Shown here: positions 1 through 7,769 of the stretch, piece by piece | How the letters are laid out: every line of letters begins with the position of its first letter | Position numbering within the stretch: the stretch's first letter is position 1 | From: Pseudomonadota bacterium | GTDB lineage: Bacteria > Pseudomonadota > Gammaproteobacteria > Burkholderiales > Burkholderiaceae_B | Length of the DNA stretch: 64,000 nucleotides | Assembly: GCA_023387815.1 (NCBI GenBank) | Contig: JAEWHK010000049.1 | Span: 1-64,000, forward strand | Direction of reading: 5' to 3' | Program-made: the position numbers and the translations under genes | Notes under the pieces: generated by a model | Databases searched by the model: none | What the model was told of the DNA's origin: nothing | The model's input: the letters and a program-made list of their open reading frames with translations, nothing else

Positions 1-1
1 A

Positions 2-640
2 GGCTATCGCGCATTCAAACTGAAGATTGGTTTCGGAAAAGAACGCGATATTGCCAATCTGCGCAGTCTGCGCGCATTGCTTGGCGAAGACACTGCACTG
101 ATGGTGGATGCCAATCAGGCCTGGTCTGTCGACGTTGCGCGGGACATGGCACGACACTTGCAGGAATTTCATTTGCAATGGCTGGAAGAACCCCTGGCAG
201 CCGATTCATCCATTGAAGAATGGAAGCAGTTGGCAGCTGAGGCCGGCACTGTTCTTGCCGCAGGCGAGAATATGCGTGGTGAAGCTCAGTTCCAGGAGGC
301 CATTGCCAGTGGTGCATTTGGCGTAATTCAGCCGGATCTGGGCAAATGGGGTGGTTTCAGCGGATGCGTTTTCGTTGGCAGACAGGCCCTGCTACACAAC
401 CGCCTGTTTTGCCCGCACTGGCTGGGTGGCGGTGTGGGACTGGTTGCCTCCATGCATCTGAAAGCGATTGTGGGCGGGCCGGGCTATGTGGAAGTGGACT
501 CCAACCCCAATCCCTTGCGCGATCTGATTGCCGACACTTACCTGAAACCGGACGAAGGCAGAATCACCCTGTCACAGGCACCAGGCATAGGTATCACACC
601 TGAAATGGAATCACTGAAGCAATTTCAGGTGCAATTCTGA
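2..640 (+). CDS. Mandelate racemase/muconate lactonizing enzyme family protein, 5'-truncated by window edge
   Basis: C-terminal 212 residues of an enolase-superfamily enzyme; the reading frame is open to the first base, so the start lies outside the window. Visible superfamily landmarks in order are the KxK motif (FKLKIG, catalytic lysines), the first metal ligand in MVDANQAW, the second in LEEPL and the third in AAGENM. Family members abstract the proton alpha to a carboxylate using Mg2+, as racemases, cycloisomerases or sugar-acid dehydratases. The substrate cannot be told from this fragment. Several sugar-acid genes occur later in the window, so a sugar-acid dehydratase is one possibility. 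It converges with the next gene. Confidence 0.85.
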   Translation, partial: GYRAFKLKIGFGKERDIANLRSLRALLGEDTALMVDANQAWSVDVARDMARHLQEFHLQWLEEPLAADSSIEEWKQLAAEAGTVLAAGENMRGEAQFQEAIASGAFGVIQPDLGKWGGFSGCVFVGRQALLHNRLFCPHWLGGGVGLVASMHLKAIVGGPGYVEVDSNPNPLRDLIADTYLKPDEGRITLSQAPGIGITPEMESLKQFQVQF

Positions 641-663
641 CTAACGGCCATAACGTGGGTAAA

Positions 664-690
664 GAACGGGTTTTATCGCTCAACAACCCG
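664..690 (-). terminator. Possible intrinsic terminator of the beta-propeller gene
   Basis: Arms CGGGTT (667-672) and AACCCG (685-690) form a 6-bp stem. Read on the minus strand the stem is followed by TTCTTTA. It lies 33 bases after the stop codon of the minus-strand gene, in the convergent gap. The stem is short and the T-run is interrupted, so this is tentative. Confidence 0.35.
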
Positions 691-722
691 CTCTAGATTT
701 CGAAATCGCCCCCGCATCTGCA

Positions 723-2114
723 TTAACGACTGACCAGCGCTGCCGTTGATGCGTCCACAGGGGCATCCCCCTCCATCACGATAATGCTGCTGTCAGACGC
801 GCCAGAATCGGCGCCATCTTTGGAAGGCGTTCTTAACGGTCCGATCATCGTGCCATTGGCAGTCCCTTTGGGATCGGTGGCAAAACTCGCTGCCGGCGTC
901 TTGCCGCCATTCAGATAAACAGTGTAGGTGGTCTTGGGTTTCAGTTTGAACAGATTCACTTCCAGCGCATCGACCAGCCCAAGGTTTCGCAGCACCACAA
1001 AGCCGCGTCCCTGTTCCTTCACCGCTTTGAGCGCAAGCGTCGTCGAATCACGATTGACACGAGGTACCAGATTGCTGTCGCCCTTACCCTTAGTCACGGC
1101 GTTGGAGACGAATGTCAGGGCCTGTGGCGCCTGTCCTGCCGGCACGTGCGCGACCACTTTGTTGACTGAAGGGTCAATGACATCAACGGCATCGCCGTTT
1201 TCCAGACCTACATAGATTCTGCTGCTATCGTCCGCGGTCCAGATACCATGCGGCAAAGCGCCGGTTGGAATGGTGGCGATCTGCTTCGCTTCTTTATCGG
1301 TGGTAAAGACCTTGACCGCATCTTCACCGCCTACCGTCACATAAGCCAGGGTTTTTCCATTGACTTTGGCAAACGACAGATGGTTGGTAATAAAGCCGGT
1401 ATCGATCACACCGGTAACCTCCTGCGTTTTGGTGTCAATGCGCGTCACCTTGCCCACGTCCTTGTGCGTCATCCAGATTTCCTTATTGTCTGGCGTCAGT
1501 TGCAGAAACGGAGAGAAAGGACTGACGACATCAATCTTCTTCAGTATCTTGTGTGATTTCACATCAACCACCGCAACTTTGGCCGTGAAGCTCGATACCA
1601 CAAATACAAGTTTGCCGTCGGGTGGAAAGATCACCATGCCGGGACCCGGATCGGTCTGGATGCGGCGTTTTTCCTTGTAGGTTTTGGGATCAATCACAGA
1701 GATATAGTCTTCTCCGCGGACTACTACCCACGCCTCGCTGCCATCGGCGGTGAAAAAGCCCTCGTGCGGCGAGCGACCCAGATAAGTGGTTCCTTTAACC
1801 TTGTTAGTTTCCGTATCAATAAACTTGACGGAGTTCGAACCATTGGATACCACCAGCAGGGTTTTGTGATCGGGAGAGAATCCCATGCCATGGACGTTGA
1901 TCTCACCTTTGTACAAGGGCGAGAGCAGATCGGGGCGCGGATTGCCCAGTTTGATCTGTCCCAACAGCTTGTTGCTGGATGGATCAATGACTGAAACGGT
2001 ATTGCTGTTCTGGTCGGCGGTGTAGACGCGATCCTGCGAAGACGGGAGCGCGGCAACGGTACTGCCATATAAAACGGTGGCAGCAAATATGGAAAGGCAA
2101 GTGATCTTTTTCAT
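723..2114 (-). CDS. YVTN-type beta-propeller protein, exported
   Basis: 463 residues from the ATG at 2114, which opens directly on a signal peptide (MKKITCLSIFAATVLYGSTVAA). The frame extends 21 codons further upstream but that part is not signal-like. Repeats of the form V.VID..TNK.......G..P.G..F..DG mark a seven-bladed YVTN/lactonase-like beta-propeller spanning about residues 25-360. A smaller C-terminal beta domain of about 100 residues follows. Such proteins are periplasmic or surface proteins and the function is not settled. It is downstream of a DUF305 gene in the same direction (59 bases apart), beside a copper-type two-component system, so a role in copper handling is inferred only from context. 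Confidence 0.85.
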   Translation of the reverse strand: MKKITCLSIFAATVLYGSTVAALPSSQDRVYTADQNSNTVSVIDPSSNKLLGQIKLGNPRPDLLSPLYKGEINVHGMGFSPDHKTLLVVSNGSNSVKFIDTETNKVKGTTYLGRSPHEGFFTADGSEAWVVVRGEDYISVIDPKTYKEKRRIQTDPGPGMVIFPPDGKLVFVVSSFTAKVAVVDVKSHKILKKIDVVSPFSPFLQLTPDNKEIWMTHKDVGKVTRIDTKTQEVTGVIDTGFITNHLSFAKVNGKTLAYVTVGGEDAVKVFTTDKEAKQIATIPTGALPHGIWTADDSSRIYVGLENGDAVDVIDPSVNKVVAHVPAGQAPQALTFVSNAVTKGKGDSNLVPRVNRDSTTLALKAVKEQGRGFVVLRNLGLVDALEVNLFKLKPKTTYTVYLNGGKTPAASFATDPKGTANGTMIGPLRTPSKDGADSGASDSSIIVMEGDAPVDASTAALVSR

Positions 2115-2173
2115 ACTGAATTCGCTTCTAAAGTCAGATAAACGGGGAAACACGGCGAGATGGCACAAAGACA

Positions 2174-2683
2174 TCACCGCGAGGCAACTTCTGAGGTCTG
2201 TTTCGCAACGTCTGCATGCTGCCCCATCGCATCCGGGTGCTGCTTCAGAAACGTCTGCATAATGTTGATTTCATTTTGCTGCTCGGCAATAATGCCCAGC
2301 GCCAGATTGCGGATACCAGGATCCTTGGAATACAGCAGCACGGCCTTTGCCATATCCACAGCGCCCTGATGATGGGGAATCATCATGGTGACGAAGTCAT
2401 GATCAGAAACACCATTCATGGGTGCCTTAAGCATTCCATAATCCATCACCGCCATGGCATCATTCATCAGTTCTTCAAACGACTTGGCAGTACTTGCAAC
2501 AAAAACGGGAGGTTTGCCGGACGAGTCGGCCCCGGCGGAAGCTGCTGAACCGTGCGCATGATGCTGATGTTCATGTCCGGCATGCGCGATGGCATTGACA
2601 CCGCTCATGCTCATGACTAGGCAGAATGCCGCTGCAGCAAAACGTTTCGTTCCGGGCAGCATATTGGTCCTGATTGGCCACAT
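2174..2683 (-). CDS. DUF305 (CopM-like) periplasmic protein, His-rich
   Basis: 169 residues with an N-terminal export signal (about residues 8-34), a His-rich stretch (HAGHEHQHHAHG) right after the predicted cleavage site, and the DUF305 signature MMIPHHQGAVDMAK in a helical, Met/His-rich domain. DUF305 proteins are ferritin-like helical bundles; cyanobacterial CopM, which carries DUF305, binds copper outside the cytoplasm. The ATG at 2683 is preceded by GAGGAC. A second ATG at 2662, also with AGGACC before it, is possible. It is the first gene of the operon with the beta-propeller gene and is divergent from the CusRS-like regulators, with a CusR-type box between them. Confidence 0.85.
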   Translation of the reverse strand: MWPIRTNMLPGTKRFAAAAFCLVMSMSGVNAIAHAGHEHQHHAHGSAASAGADSSGKPPVFVASTAKSFEELMNDAMAVMDYGMLKAPMNGVSDHDFVTMMIPHHQGAVDMAKAVLLYSKDPGIRNLALGIIAEQQNEINIMQTFLKQHPDAMGQHADVAKQTSEVASR

Positions 2684-2787
2684 ATTACAGTCCTCATAAA
2701 ATGACAGGCTGGAAAAAAAGAAGATAGTCAGGTCACCGAATTACGCCTGCAATATCCGTAACCATGGCAATATCCTATCGCCCGCGT

Positions 2788-2802
2788 CATGTCAGCGACA
2801 TG
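2788..2802. promoter_or_regulatory. Inverted repeat CATGTC-AGC-GACATG
   Basis: Perfect 6-bp arms around AGC, 9 bases upstream of the CusR-type box and on the DUF305 side of the divergent region. It may be a second, weaker regulator site or part of the DUF305 promoter control. No known consensus is matched. Confidence 0.35.
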
Positions 2803-2810
2803 GCGTTTTG

Positions 2811-2826
2811 ATGACACTTTTGTCAT
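2811..2826. promoter_or_regulatory. CusR/CopR-type heavy-metal response box
   Basis: ATGACACTTTTGTCAT is a perfect 6-bp inverted repeat with a 4-base spacer. It matches the CusR/PcoR-type box ATGACAANNTTGTCAT at all specified positions except one. It sits between the DUF305 operon (start 2683, minus) and the response regulator (start 2883, plus), where autoregulation and divergent control are expected. Confidence 0.75.
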
Positions 2827-2882
2827 GAACCAAATAACAATACGTGGTACGATTTTTTCAATTTCTTTCACTGGATCCTGTC

Positions 2883-3554
2883 GTGACACTTCTTGTTATT
2901 GAAGATGATTCCAAAACCGGCGACTACCTCAGAAAAGGATTGCTCGAGTCCGGCTACACCGTGGATCTGGCGCGCAACGGCATTGACGGATTGCATCTGA
3001 TCCAGACGCAGCAGTATGACCTGGTGATTCTGGATGTCATGCTGCCCGGCAAAGATGGCTGGCAGGTCATGAGCCAGTTGCGCAGCGAATGTGATGTGCC
3101 GGTCATATTCCTGACGGCGCGCGATCAGGTTTCCGACAGAATTCGCGGTCTGCAGCTTGGCGCCGATGACTATCTGGTCAAGCCCTTTTCGTTTACCGAA
3201 CTTTTGCTGCGCGTTCGTACGCTGCTGCGACGCGGTGTGGTGCGCGATTCTGAAGTATTTCAACTGGCGGACCTGCGCCTGGATCCCTTGCGGCATAAAG
3301 TCACCCGTCAGGGTGTCAATATCATTCTTACCAACAAGGAGTTCATGCTGCTGCACCTTCTTCTTCGTCGTCAGGGAGAAGCCTTGTCGCGCAGCGATAT
3401 CGCATCACAAGTGTGGGATATGAATTTCGATAGTGATACCAATGTGGTGGACGTTGCCATCAAACGACTGCGCGCAAAGGTAGATGCGCCGTTTGAACGC
3501 AAGCTGATTCATACTGTCCGGGGTGTGGGCTATATGTTTTCGGAAGAGCCCTGA
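2883..3554 (+). CDS. cusR: OmpR/CusR-type heavy-metal response regulator
   Basis: Two-domain response regulator of 223 residues from the GTG at 2883, which places the family N-terminus (VTLLVIEDD) correctly; an in-frame upstream GTG at 2844 would add 13 unrelated residues. The receiver domain has the acidic pair EDD, the phospho-acceptor Asp at about residue 51 (VILDVML) and the lysine in LVKPF. The C-terminal winged helix shows the OmpR pattern ending in HTVRGVGYMF. KTGDYLRKGL at the N-terminus is typical of CusR/CopR/IrlR copper regulators. Its stop overlaps the kinase start (TGATG). Metal identity is inferred from the family, the adjacent CusR-type box and the DUF305 neighbour. Confidence 0.88.
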   Translation: MTLLVIEDDSKTGDYLRKGLLESGYTVDLARNGIDGLHLIQTQQYDLVILDVMLPGKDGWQVMSQLRSECDVPVIFLTARDQVSDRIRGLQLGADDYLVKPFSFTELLLRVRTLLRRGVVRDSEVFQLADLRLDPLRHKVTRQGVNIILTNKEFMLLHLLLRRQGEALSRSDIASQVWDMNFDSDTNVVDVAIKRLRAKVDAPFERKLIHTVRGVGYMFSEEP

Positions 3555-4969
3555 TGGCAGGTCGTCGTCGATCCCTGGCGGTCTGGGTGACGGCAGCATT
3601 TGCCGTTATTTCCTGTGTGGTCGTCTCTTCGCTGGGCTTTTATCTTTATTCCTCAGCAAAACAGGCACTGGAAGTGCGTGCAGACTATACCTTGCTGGGG
3701 CGCGTTGAACGGTTTCGCAACCTGCTGCATGATCTATACAACGTACGGCAAATGGAAGAACGGCCTGCCATATTTGAAAGTATGCTTGGTAACGAGAAAG
3801 ATGTGCGAATCTTTCAGCGTTCCGATGGTGCGCCTTTTATTGTGGTCAATCCTGACCGCATGCAGCCGCCGGCGATGACGCCTGTTGCCGTCGATGAGCC
3901 GCTGCGCATTGCGGACCTGCATGCCGGCGAACGTACAGATGGGATTCGTGTGCGCTGGCTCTCTGCCCTGGCCAGCATTGGTGGTGATGGAGGCACTGTC
4001 AGAATTACGGCGGCCTACGTGATGACCCAGGAATCAGGCCTGCTCCATGATTACCTGTTGCGCGTGATCGGTGCCATTATTCTTTCTGTCATACTCACGA
4101 CGTTGCTGGGCTATCTGCTGTTAAAGCGTGGGCTGAAGGCGCTGACAGCCATGAGCCATCACGCTGAAAGCATTACGCCATCACAACTGACATCACGTTT
4201 TCGTGACACGGGTGTTCCCAGCGAGCTGCAGCAGCTTGCCGTCTCTTTCAACGCCATGCTGGATCGACTGGAATCAGGATATGAACATCTGTCGCAGTTC
4301 TCTGCAGATCTGGCGCACGAACTGCGTACGCCGGTCAATGTCCTGATGGGCCAGACACAGGTGGCCCTGGGCCGGGCCAGAACCACGGAAGAATACGAGC
4401 AGTTGCTGGAGTCCAATCTGGAAGAATTCAACCGGCTGGCGCATATTATCGAAAACATTCTTTTTCTGTCGCAGGCCGATCACGCGTCCGTCTCCATTGA
4501 GCGCGCAACCATAGATATGGCGGACGAGTTGCAGAAGATAGCGGACTATTTTGAAGGCATCGCAGCAGAAAGGGATATGACGATTGTAGTCAGCGGAAAT
4601 GGTGAAGCACAAGTCAACACCGTTATGTGGCGTCGCGCCGTCAACAATCTGGTTATCAACGCAATCCGCTATGGGCATACAGGGACAACGATTCTGCTGG
4701 CCGCAGACCAGGACGGCAGTGGCAGCACGGTAACCGTTGAAAATCGCGGTGAACCCCTGTCTCAGGCTCACGCAGAACGTATGTTTGACCGCTTTTATCG
4801 CGGCGATCAATCACGCAGTGAATACACGGAATCCAACGGATTGGGTCTGGCGCTGGTTAAAGCGATTATGGCTTTGCATGGCGGCCAGGCCGATGTGCAG
4901 ACATCGGCCGAAGGCATGATCCGCTTCGTGCTGCGCTTTCCTGACAGTCAGATCAGATCACATGCGTGA
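3554..4969 (+). CDS. cusS: CusS-like heavy-metal sensor histidine kinase
   Basis: 471-residue inner-membrane kinase. A first membrane helix lies at about residues 12-32, a periplasmic sensor region of about 135 residues follows, and a second helix is near residues 168-190 (ending LGYLLLKRG). Next come a HAMP segment, a HisKA box with the phospho-acceptor His255 in SADLAHELRTPVN, and a catalytic ATPase domain with N-box NLVINAIRYG, F-box MFDRFYRGD and G-box NGLGLALVKAI. Architecture and length fit the CusS/IrlS heavy-metal family. Translation is coupled to the response regulator by a one-base overlap, so the two form one operon. It converges with the SDR gene, with 4 bases between the stops. 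Confidence 0.88.
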   Translation: MAGRRRSLAVWVTAAFAVISCVVVSSLGFYLYSSAKQALEVRADYTLLGRVERFRNLLHDLYNVRQMEERPAIFESMLGNEKDVRIFQRSDGAPFIVVNPDRMQPPAMTPVAVDEPLRIADLHAGERTDGIRVRWLSALASIGGDGGTVRITAAYVMTQESGLLHDYLLRVIGAIILSVILTTLLGYLLLKRGLKALTAMSHHAESITPSQLTSRFRDTGVPSELQQLAVSFNAMLDRLESGYEHLSQFSADLAHELRTPVNVLMGQTQVALGRARTTEEYEQLLESNLEEFNRLAHIIENILFLSQADHASVSIERATIDMADELQKIADYFEGIAAERDMTIVVSGNGEAQVNTVMWRRAVNNLVINAIRYGHTGTTILLAADQDGSGSTVTVENRGEPLSQAHAERMFDRFYRGDQSRSEYTESNGLGLALVKAIMALHGGQADVQTSAEGMIRFVLRFPDSQIRSHA

Positions 4970-4973
4970 TTGA

Positions 4974-5798
4974 TCAGAAGGTTCCCGACAGCATGCCACC
5001 ATCGATCAGCATGTTCTGACCCGTGATATAGCCAGCCTGTTGGCTGCACAGAAAGGCGCAAAGCGCACCAAACTCGTCCGGATTGCCAAAACGTCTGGCA
5101 GGCACGGCTGCGATTTGCGCCTGACGCACGGTATCCTGATCTTTGCCCGTCTTGCTTGCTGCGGCCTTGATCGTCCCTTTCAGTCTGTCGGTATCAAATT
5201 TGCCAGGCAAAATATTATTGATCGTGACGCCCTTGGCAGCGATGCCGGAACGGGCCACACCCGCGACGAACCCGGTGAGGCCCGACCTTGCACCGTTGGA
5301 CAGTCCAAGGATATCAATAGGCGCCTTGACCGCGCTCGATGTGATATTGACGATACGTCCGAAACCGCGTTCAGCCATGCCATCCACCGTTGCGCGAATC
5401 AGCTCAATCGGTGTGAGCATATTGGCGTCGATCGCCTTGATCCAGGCATCGCGCTCCCACTCACGGAAGTCGCCAGGAGGCGGACCGCCGGCGTTGGTAA
5501 CGACAATATCAAAGTCCTTGCCCGGGCCACCTTCCGCATTGAATACCGCCTCACGACCCTCGACAGTTGTAATATCGCAGGCAATGGCAATCACTTTGGC
5601 GGCGGTGAAGCCGTCGCGTTTAGCGGCTGCACCGGCATGTTCCGTCAACTGCGCAGCGGCGTCATTCAACACATCGGCAGTCCTTGCGTTAATCACAACG
5701 TTAACGCCATTATCCACCAGCGCCTTGGCACACCCAAAACCCAGCCCTTTGCTCGCTCCACACACCAAAGCCCATTTGCCTGCAATATCAAGATTCAT
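4974..5798 (-). CDS. SDR-family protein lacking the canonical Tyr/Lys
   Basis: 274 residues with a Rossmann fold and a divergent nucleotide-binding motif CGASKGLGFG, NAGG at about residue 100 and a strand ending NITSS. The expected catalytic YxxxK is replaced by SNGAR in LGLSNGARSGL. This matches the SDR-like subgroup described as lacking a perfect NAD motif and catalytic tetrad, so it may be a non-canonical reductase or have lost SDR chemistry. The ATG at 5798 follows GGAAGAAGG. It lies 173 bases downstream of the molybdenum hydroxylase operon in the same direction, so it may be an accessory of that pathway or independently transcribed. Confidence 0.8.
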   Translation of the reverse strand: MNLDIAGKWALVCGASKGLGFGCAKALVDNGVNVVINARTADVLNDAAAQLTEHAGAAAKRDGFTAAKVIAIACDITTVEGREAVFNAEGGPGKDFDIVVTNAGGPPPGDFREWERDAWIKAIDANMLTPIELIRATVDGMAERGFGRIVNITSSAVKAPIDILGLSNGARSGLTGFVAGVARSGIAAKGVTINNILPGKFDTDRLKGTIKAAASKTGKDQDTVRQAQIAAVPARRFGNPDEFGALCAFLCSQQAGYITGQNMLIDGGMLSGTF

Positions 5799-5971
5799 AC
5801 CTTCTTCCTTTTTAGATTTCGTTTATGGCAGTTGCGTTCGTCCGGACCCCCGGTATATTCCGGACTCCGTGTCTGCACAACAGAACAATGATAAACGAAA
5901 TACTGCTGAGTCGGTTTTGGGACTCATGGATCGGTGGTATTCCTTCGCGTTAGTATCAGACAGCCGTTAGC

Positions 5972-7222
5972 TCAATGCTCCCTGAGCTTAGCAATCTGCT
6001 CTGGCTTCACATCACCAGGCAGGCCGCCCCATGCGGCCCTGGAATAGTTCACCAGTTCTGCCATTTGCGCATCGTTCAGCTTGTGGCTGAAACCAGGCAT
6101 AGGCTGCATGTTTGCATGTCCTGGAAACTTCTGCTCTGGCAGGCCATCAAGAATGGAGGCAATCAGATTGGTCGCATCATCCTGCCGCAGCGTGGAGTTC
6201 CCCACCATCGGCGGTGCCACATTGGGCTTGCCCTCTCCGGATACGCCATGGCAGCCGGCGCACAGGTTCAGGTAATGCGTTCGACCTTCTCCGGCAACGG
6301 TTTTGATGGGCACTTCCTTGGGTGCAGGCGGCTTATCGCCCATCAGATAGGTCGTCATGGCCTTCATATCCTCTGGAGTCATATACTGCGTGCTCAGAGC
6401 GACAACCATGTGCATTTCACTGAATGCCGATCCCTGAGGCGCATTTCCCGTTGCCAGGAACTGAGCCAGGTCCTTTTGCGTCCAGCCGCGTTCGGCCAGC
6501 GCTTCAGGCGTGATATCGGCAGCCTTGAAACGACCCAGCGTACCGCCTTTCAACGGTTTATCCAGATCCATCTGTCCGAACATGCCTCGTGGTGTATGAC
6601 ATTCGGCACAATGACCCATGACATCCGTCATATAGCGACCGCGCACCCACAGCTCGGAGTTGCCTTCAGACGCGGCGGGCAGCGGATCCTTGTTCTGAAA
6701 CAGCAGATTCCAGCCTATCATCAGGAAACGCTGATTGAACGGGAATGGCAGATCGTTTTCCGGCGTGGGTGCATCCACAGCCGGTCTGGTCATCAGGTAT
6801 GCGTAAATATCGTCCAGATCATCATCTGTCATCAAATGATAGGAGTTATACGGCATGGCCGGATACAAATGGCGACCGGTAGGCGTCACACCATCTCTGA
6901 CGGCAACCCGGAATTCTTCTTTGGTCCAGCGACCAATACCATAGTCTGCAGAGGGTGTGATATTGCTGCCATGAATCGTGCCAAAAGGTGTTTCCATGGG
7001 GAAGCCGCCTGCGAACAATCCGCCACCCTGGACAGTATGACAGGCCGCGCAGTCTGCAGCTCTGGCCGCATAGCGCCCGCGCTCGATCTGCTCATCCGTG
7101 GCGGTGACTTTCTGTACGGGATTGGTGTTGTCGCGGTGTTCGCGCCACCACAGGATGGCAATAATCACAATTGCCAACAACACAAGTACTGACAGTACAG
7201 GAAGAATTCGTCTCTTAGCCAT
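5972..7222 (-). CDS. Tri-haem cytochrome c subunit of a membrane-bound molybdenum dehydrogenase
   Basis: 416 residues with an N-terminal membrane anchor/signal (LPVLSVLVLLAIVIIAILWW) and three CxxCH haem sites: CAACH, CAECH and CAGCH. This is the cytochrome subunit layout of membrane-bound alcohol/aldehyde dehydrogenases and of IorAB/NicAB-like hydroxylases. It would pass electrons from the 2Fe-2S subunit to ubiquinone or a terminal oxidase at the periplasmic face. Its start overlaps the end of the 2Fe-2S subunit gene by 8 bases, so it is the last gene of the three-subunit operon. Confidence 0.88.
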   Translation of the reverse strand: MAKRRILPVLSVLVLLAIVIIAILWWREHRDNTNPVQKVTATDEQIERGRYAARAADCAACHTVQGGGLFAGGFPMETPFGTIHGSNITPSADYGIGRWTKEEFRVAVRDGVTPTGRHLYPAMPYNSYHLMTDDDLDDIYAYLMTRPAVDAPTPENDLPFPFNQRFLMIGWNLLFQNKDPLPAASEGNSELWVRGRYMTDVMGHCAECHTPRGMFGQMDLDKPLKGGTLGRFKAADITPEALAERGWTQKDLAQFLATGNAPQGSAFSEMHMVVALSTQYMTPEDMKAMTTYLMGDKPPAPKEVPIKTVAGEGRTHYLNLCAGCHGVSGEGKPNVAPPMVGNSTLRQDDATNLIASILDGLPEQKFPGHANMQPMPGFSHKLNDAQMAELVNYSRAAWGGLPGDVKPEQIAKLREH

Positions 7223-7769
7223 TTGATTTCTCCCGGATCAGTCCTGGTGTGTTCAGTACAACGTCACGAACCGCTTCGTAATACCGGACATATCCGGTGC
7301 AACGACAGATGTGATTGTCCAATGCCTTGAGAATGGCCGGTTCCAGTTCTTCGCGCGCGATGGGATTGCGCTTGAGTCCTTCAACAAAGACCGTGGCAGC
7401 ATTCACAAAGCCAGGTGTGCAATAGCCGCACTGAAAGCTGTAATGATCCATGAACGCCTGCTGCACGGGAGAGGGAACTTCTTCACCCTTGTCGTCGATG
7501 GTGGCATGTCCTTCAACGGTTCGAATTTTCTTTCCGTCAAAGTAATGCGCACCGGTGATACAGGTTCGCGTTTCCTGACTGGTTCCATCAGGGTTGTCCT
7601 CGATGACCACACAGGCATGACAGATGCCCTGGCCACAGCCGAGTCGCGACCCGGTCAGATGCACGTACTCGTGCAGAAAATCGATCATCATCAGGCCTTC
7701 CGGTACATCCACAGGTCCCTGTTTTTTTCCATTGATCGTCAATGTAATTGGTTTGCTCGTAATACTCAT
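7215..7769 (-). CDS. 2Fe-2S small subunit of a xanthine-oxidase-family hydroxylase
   Basis: 184 residues. An N-terminal plant-ferredoxin-type cluster motif (LGCGQGICHACVV, with a further Cys in RTC) is followed by the second helical cluster domain with CGYCTPGFV and HICRCTGYVRYYEAV. This is the classical small subunit of molybdenum hydroxylases such as IorA and NicA. It has no signal of its own and would be co-exported with the Tat-targeted large subunit. The start overlaps the stop of the large-subunit gene (ATGA), showing translational coupling. Confidence 0.9.
   Translation of the reverse strand: MSITSKPITLTINGKKQGPVDVPEGLMMIDFLHEYVHLTGSRLGCGQGICHACVVIEDNPDGTSQETRTCITGAHYFDGKKIRTVEGHATIDDKGEEVPSPVQQAFMDHYSFQCGYCTPGFVNAATVFVEGLKRNPIAREELEPAILKALDNHICRCTGYVRYYEAVRDVVLNTPGLIREKSNG

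Noticed and set aside
2749..2775. GCAATATCC direct repeat upstream of DUF305
   Set aside because: Two 9-bp copies 18 bp apart could be chance; the CusR-type box is the stronger candidate.
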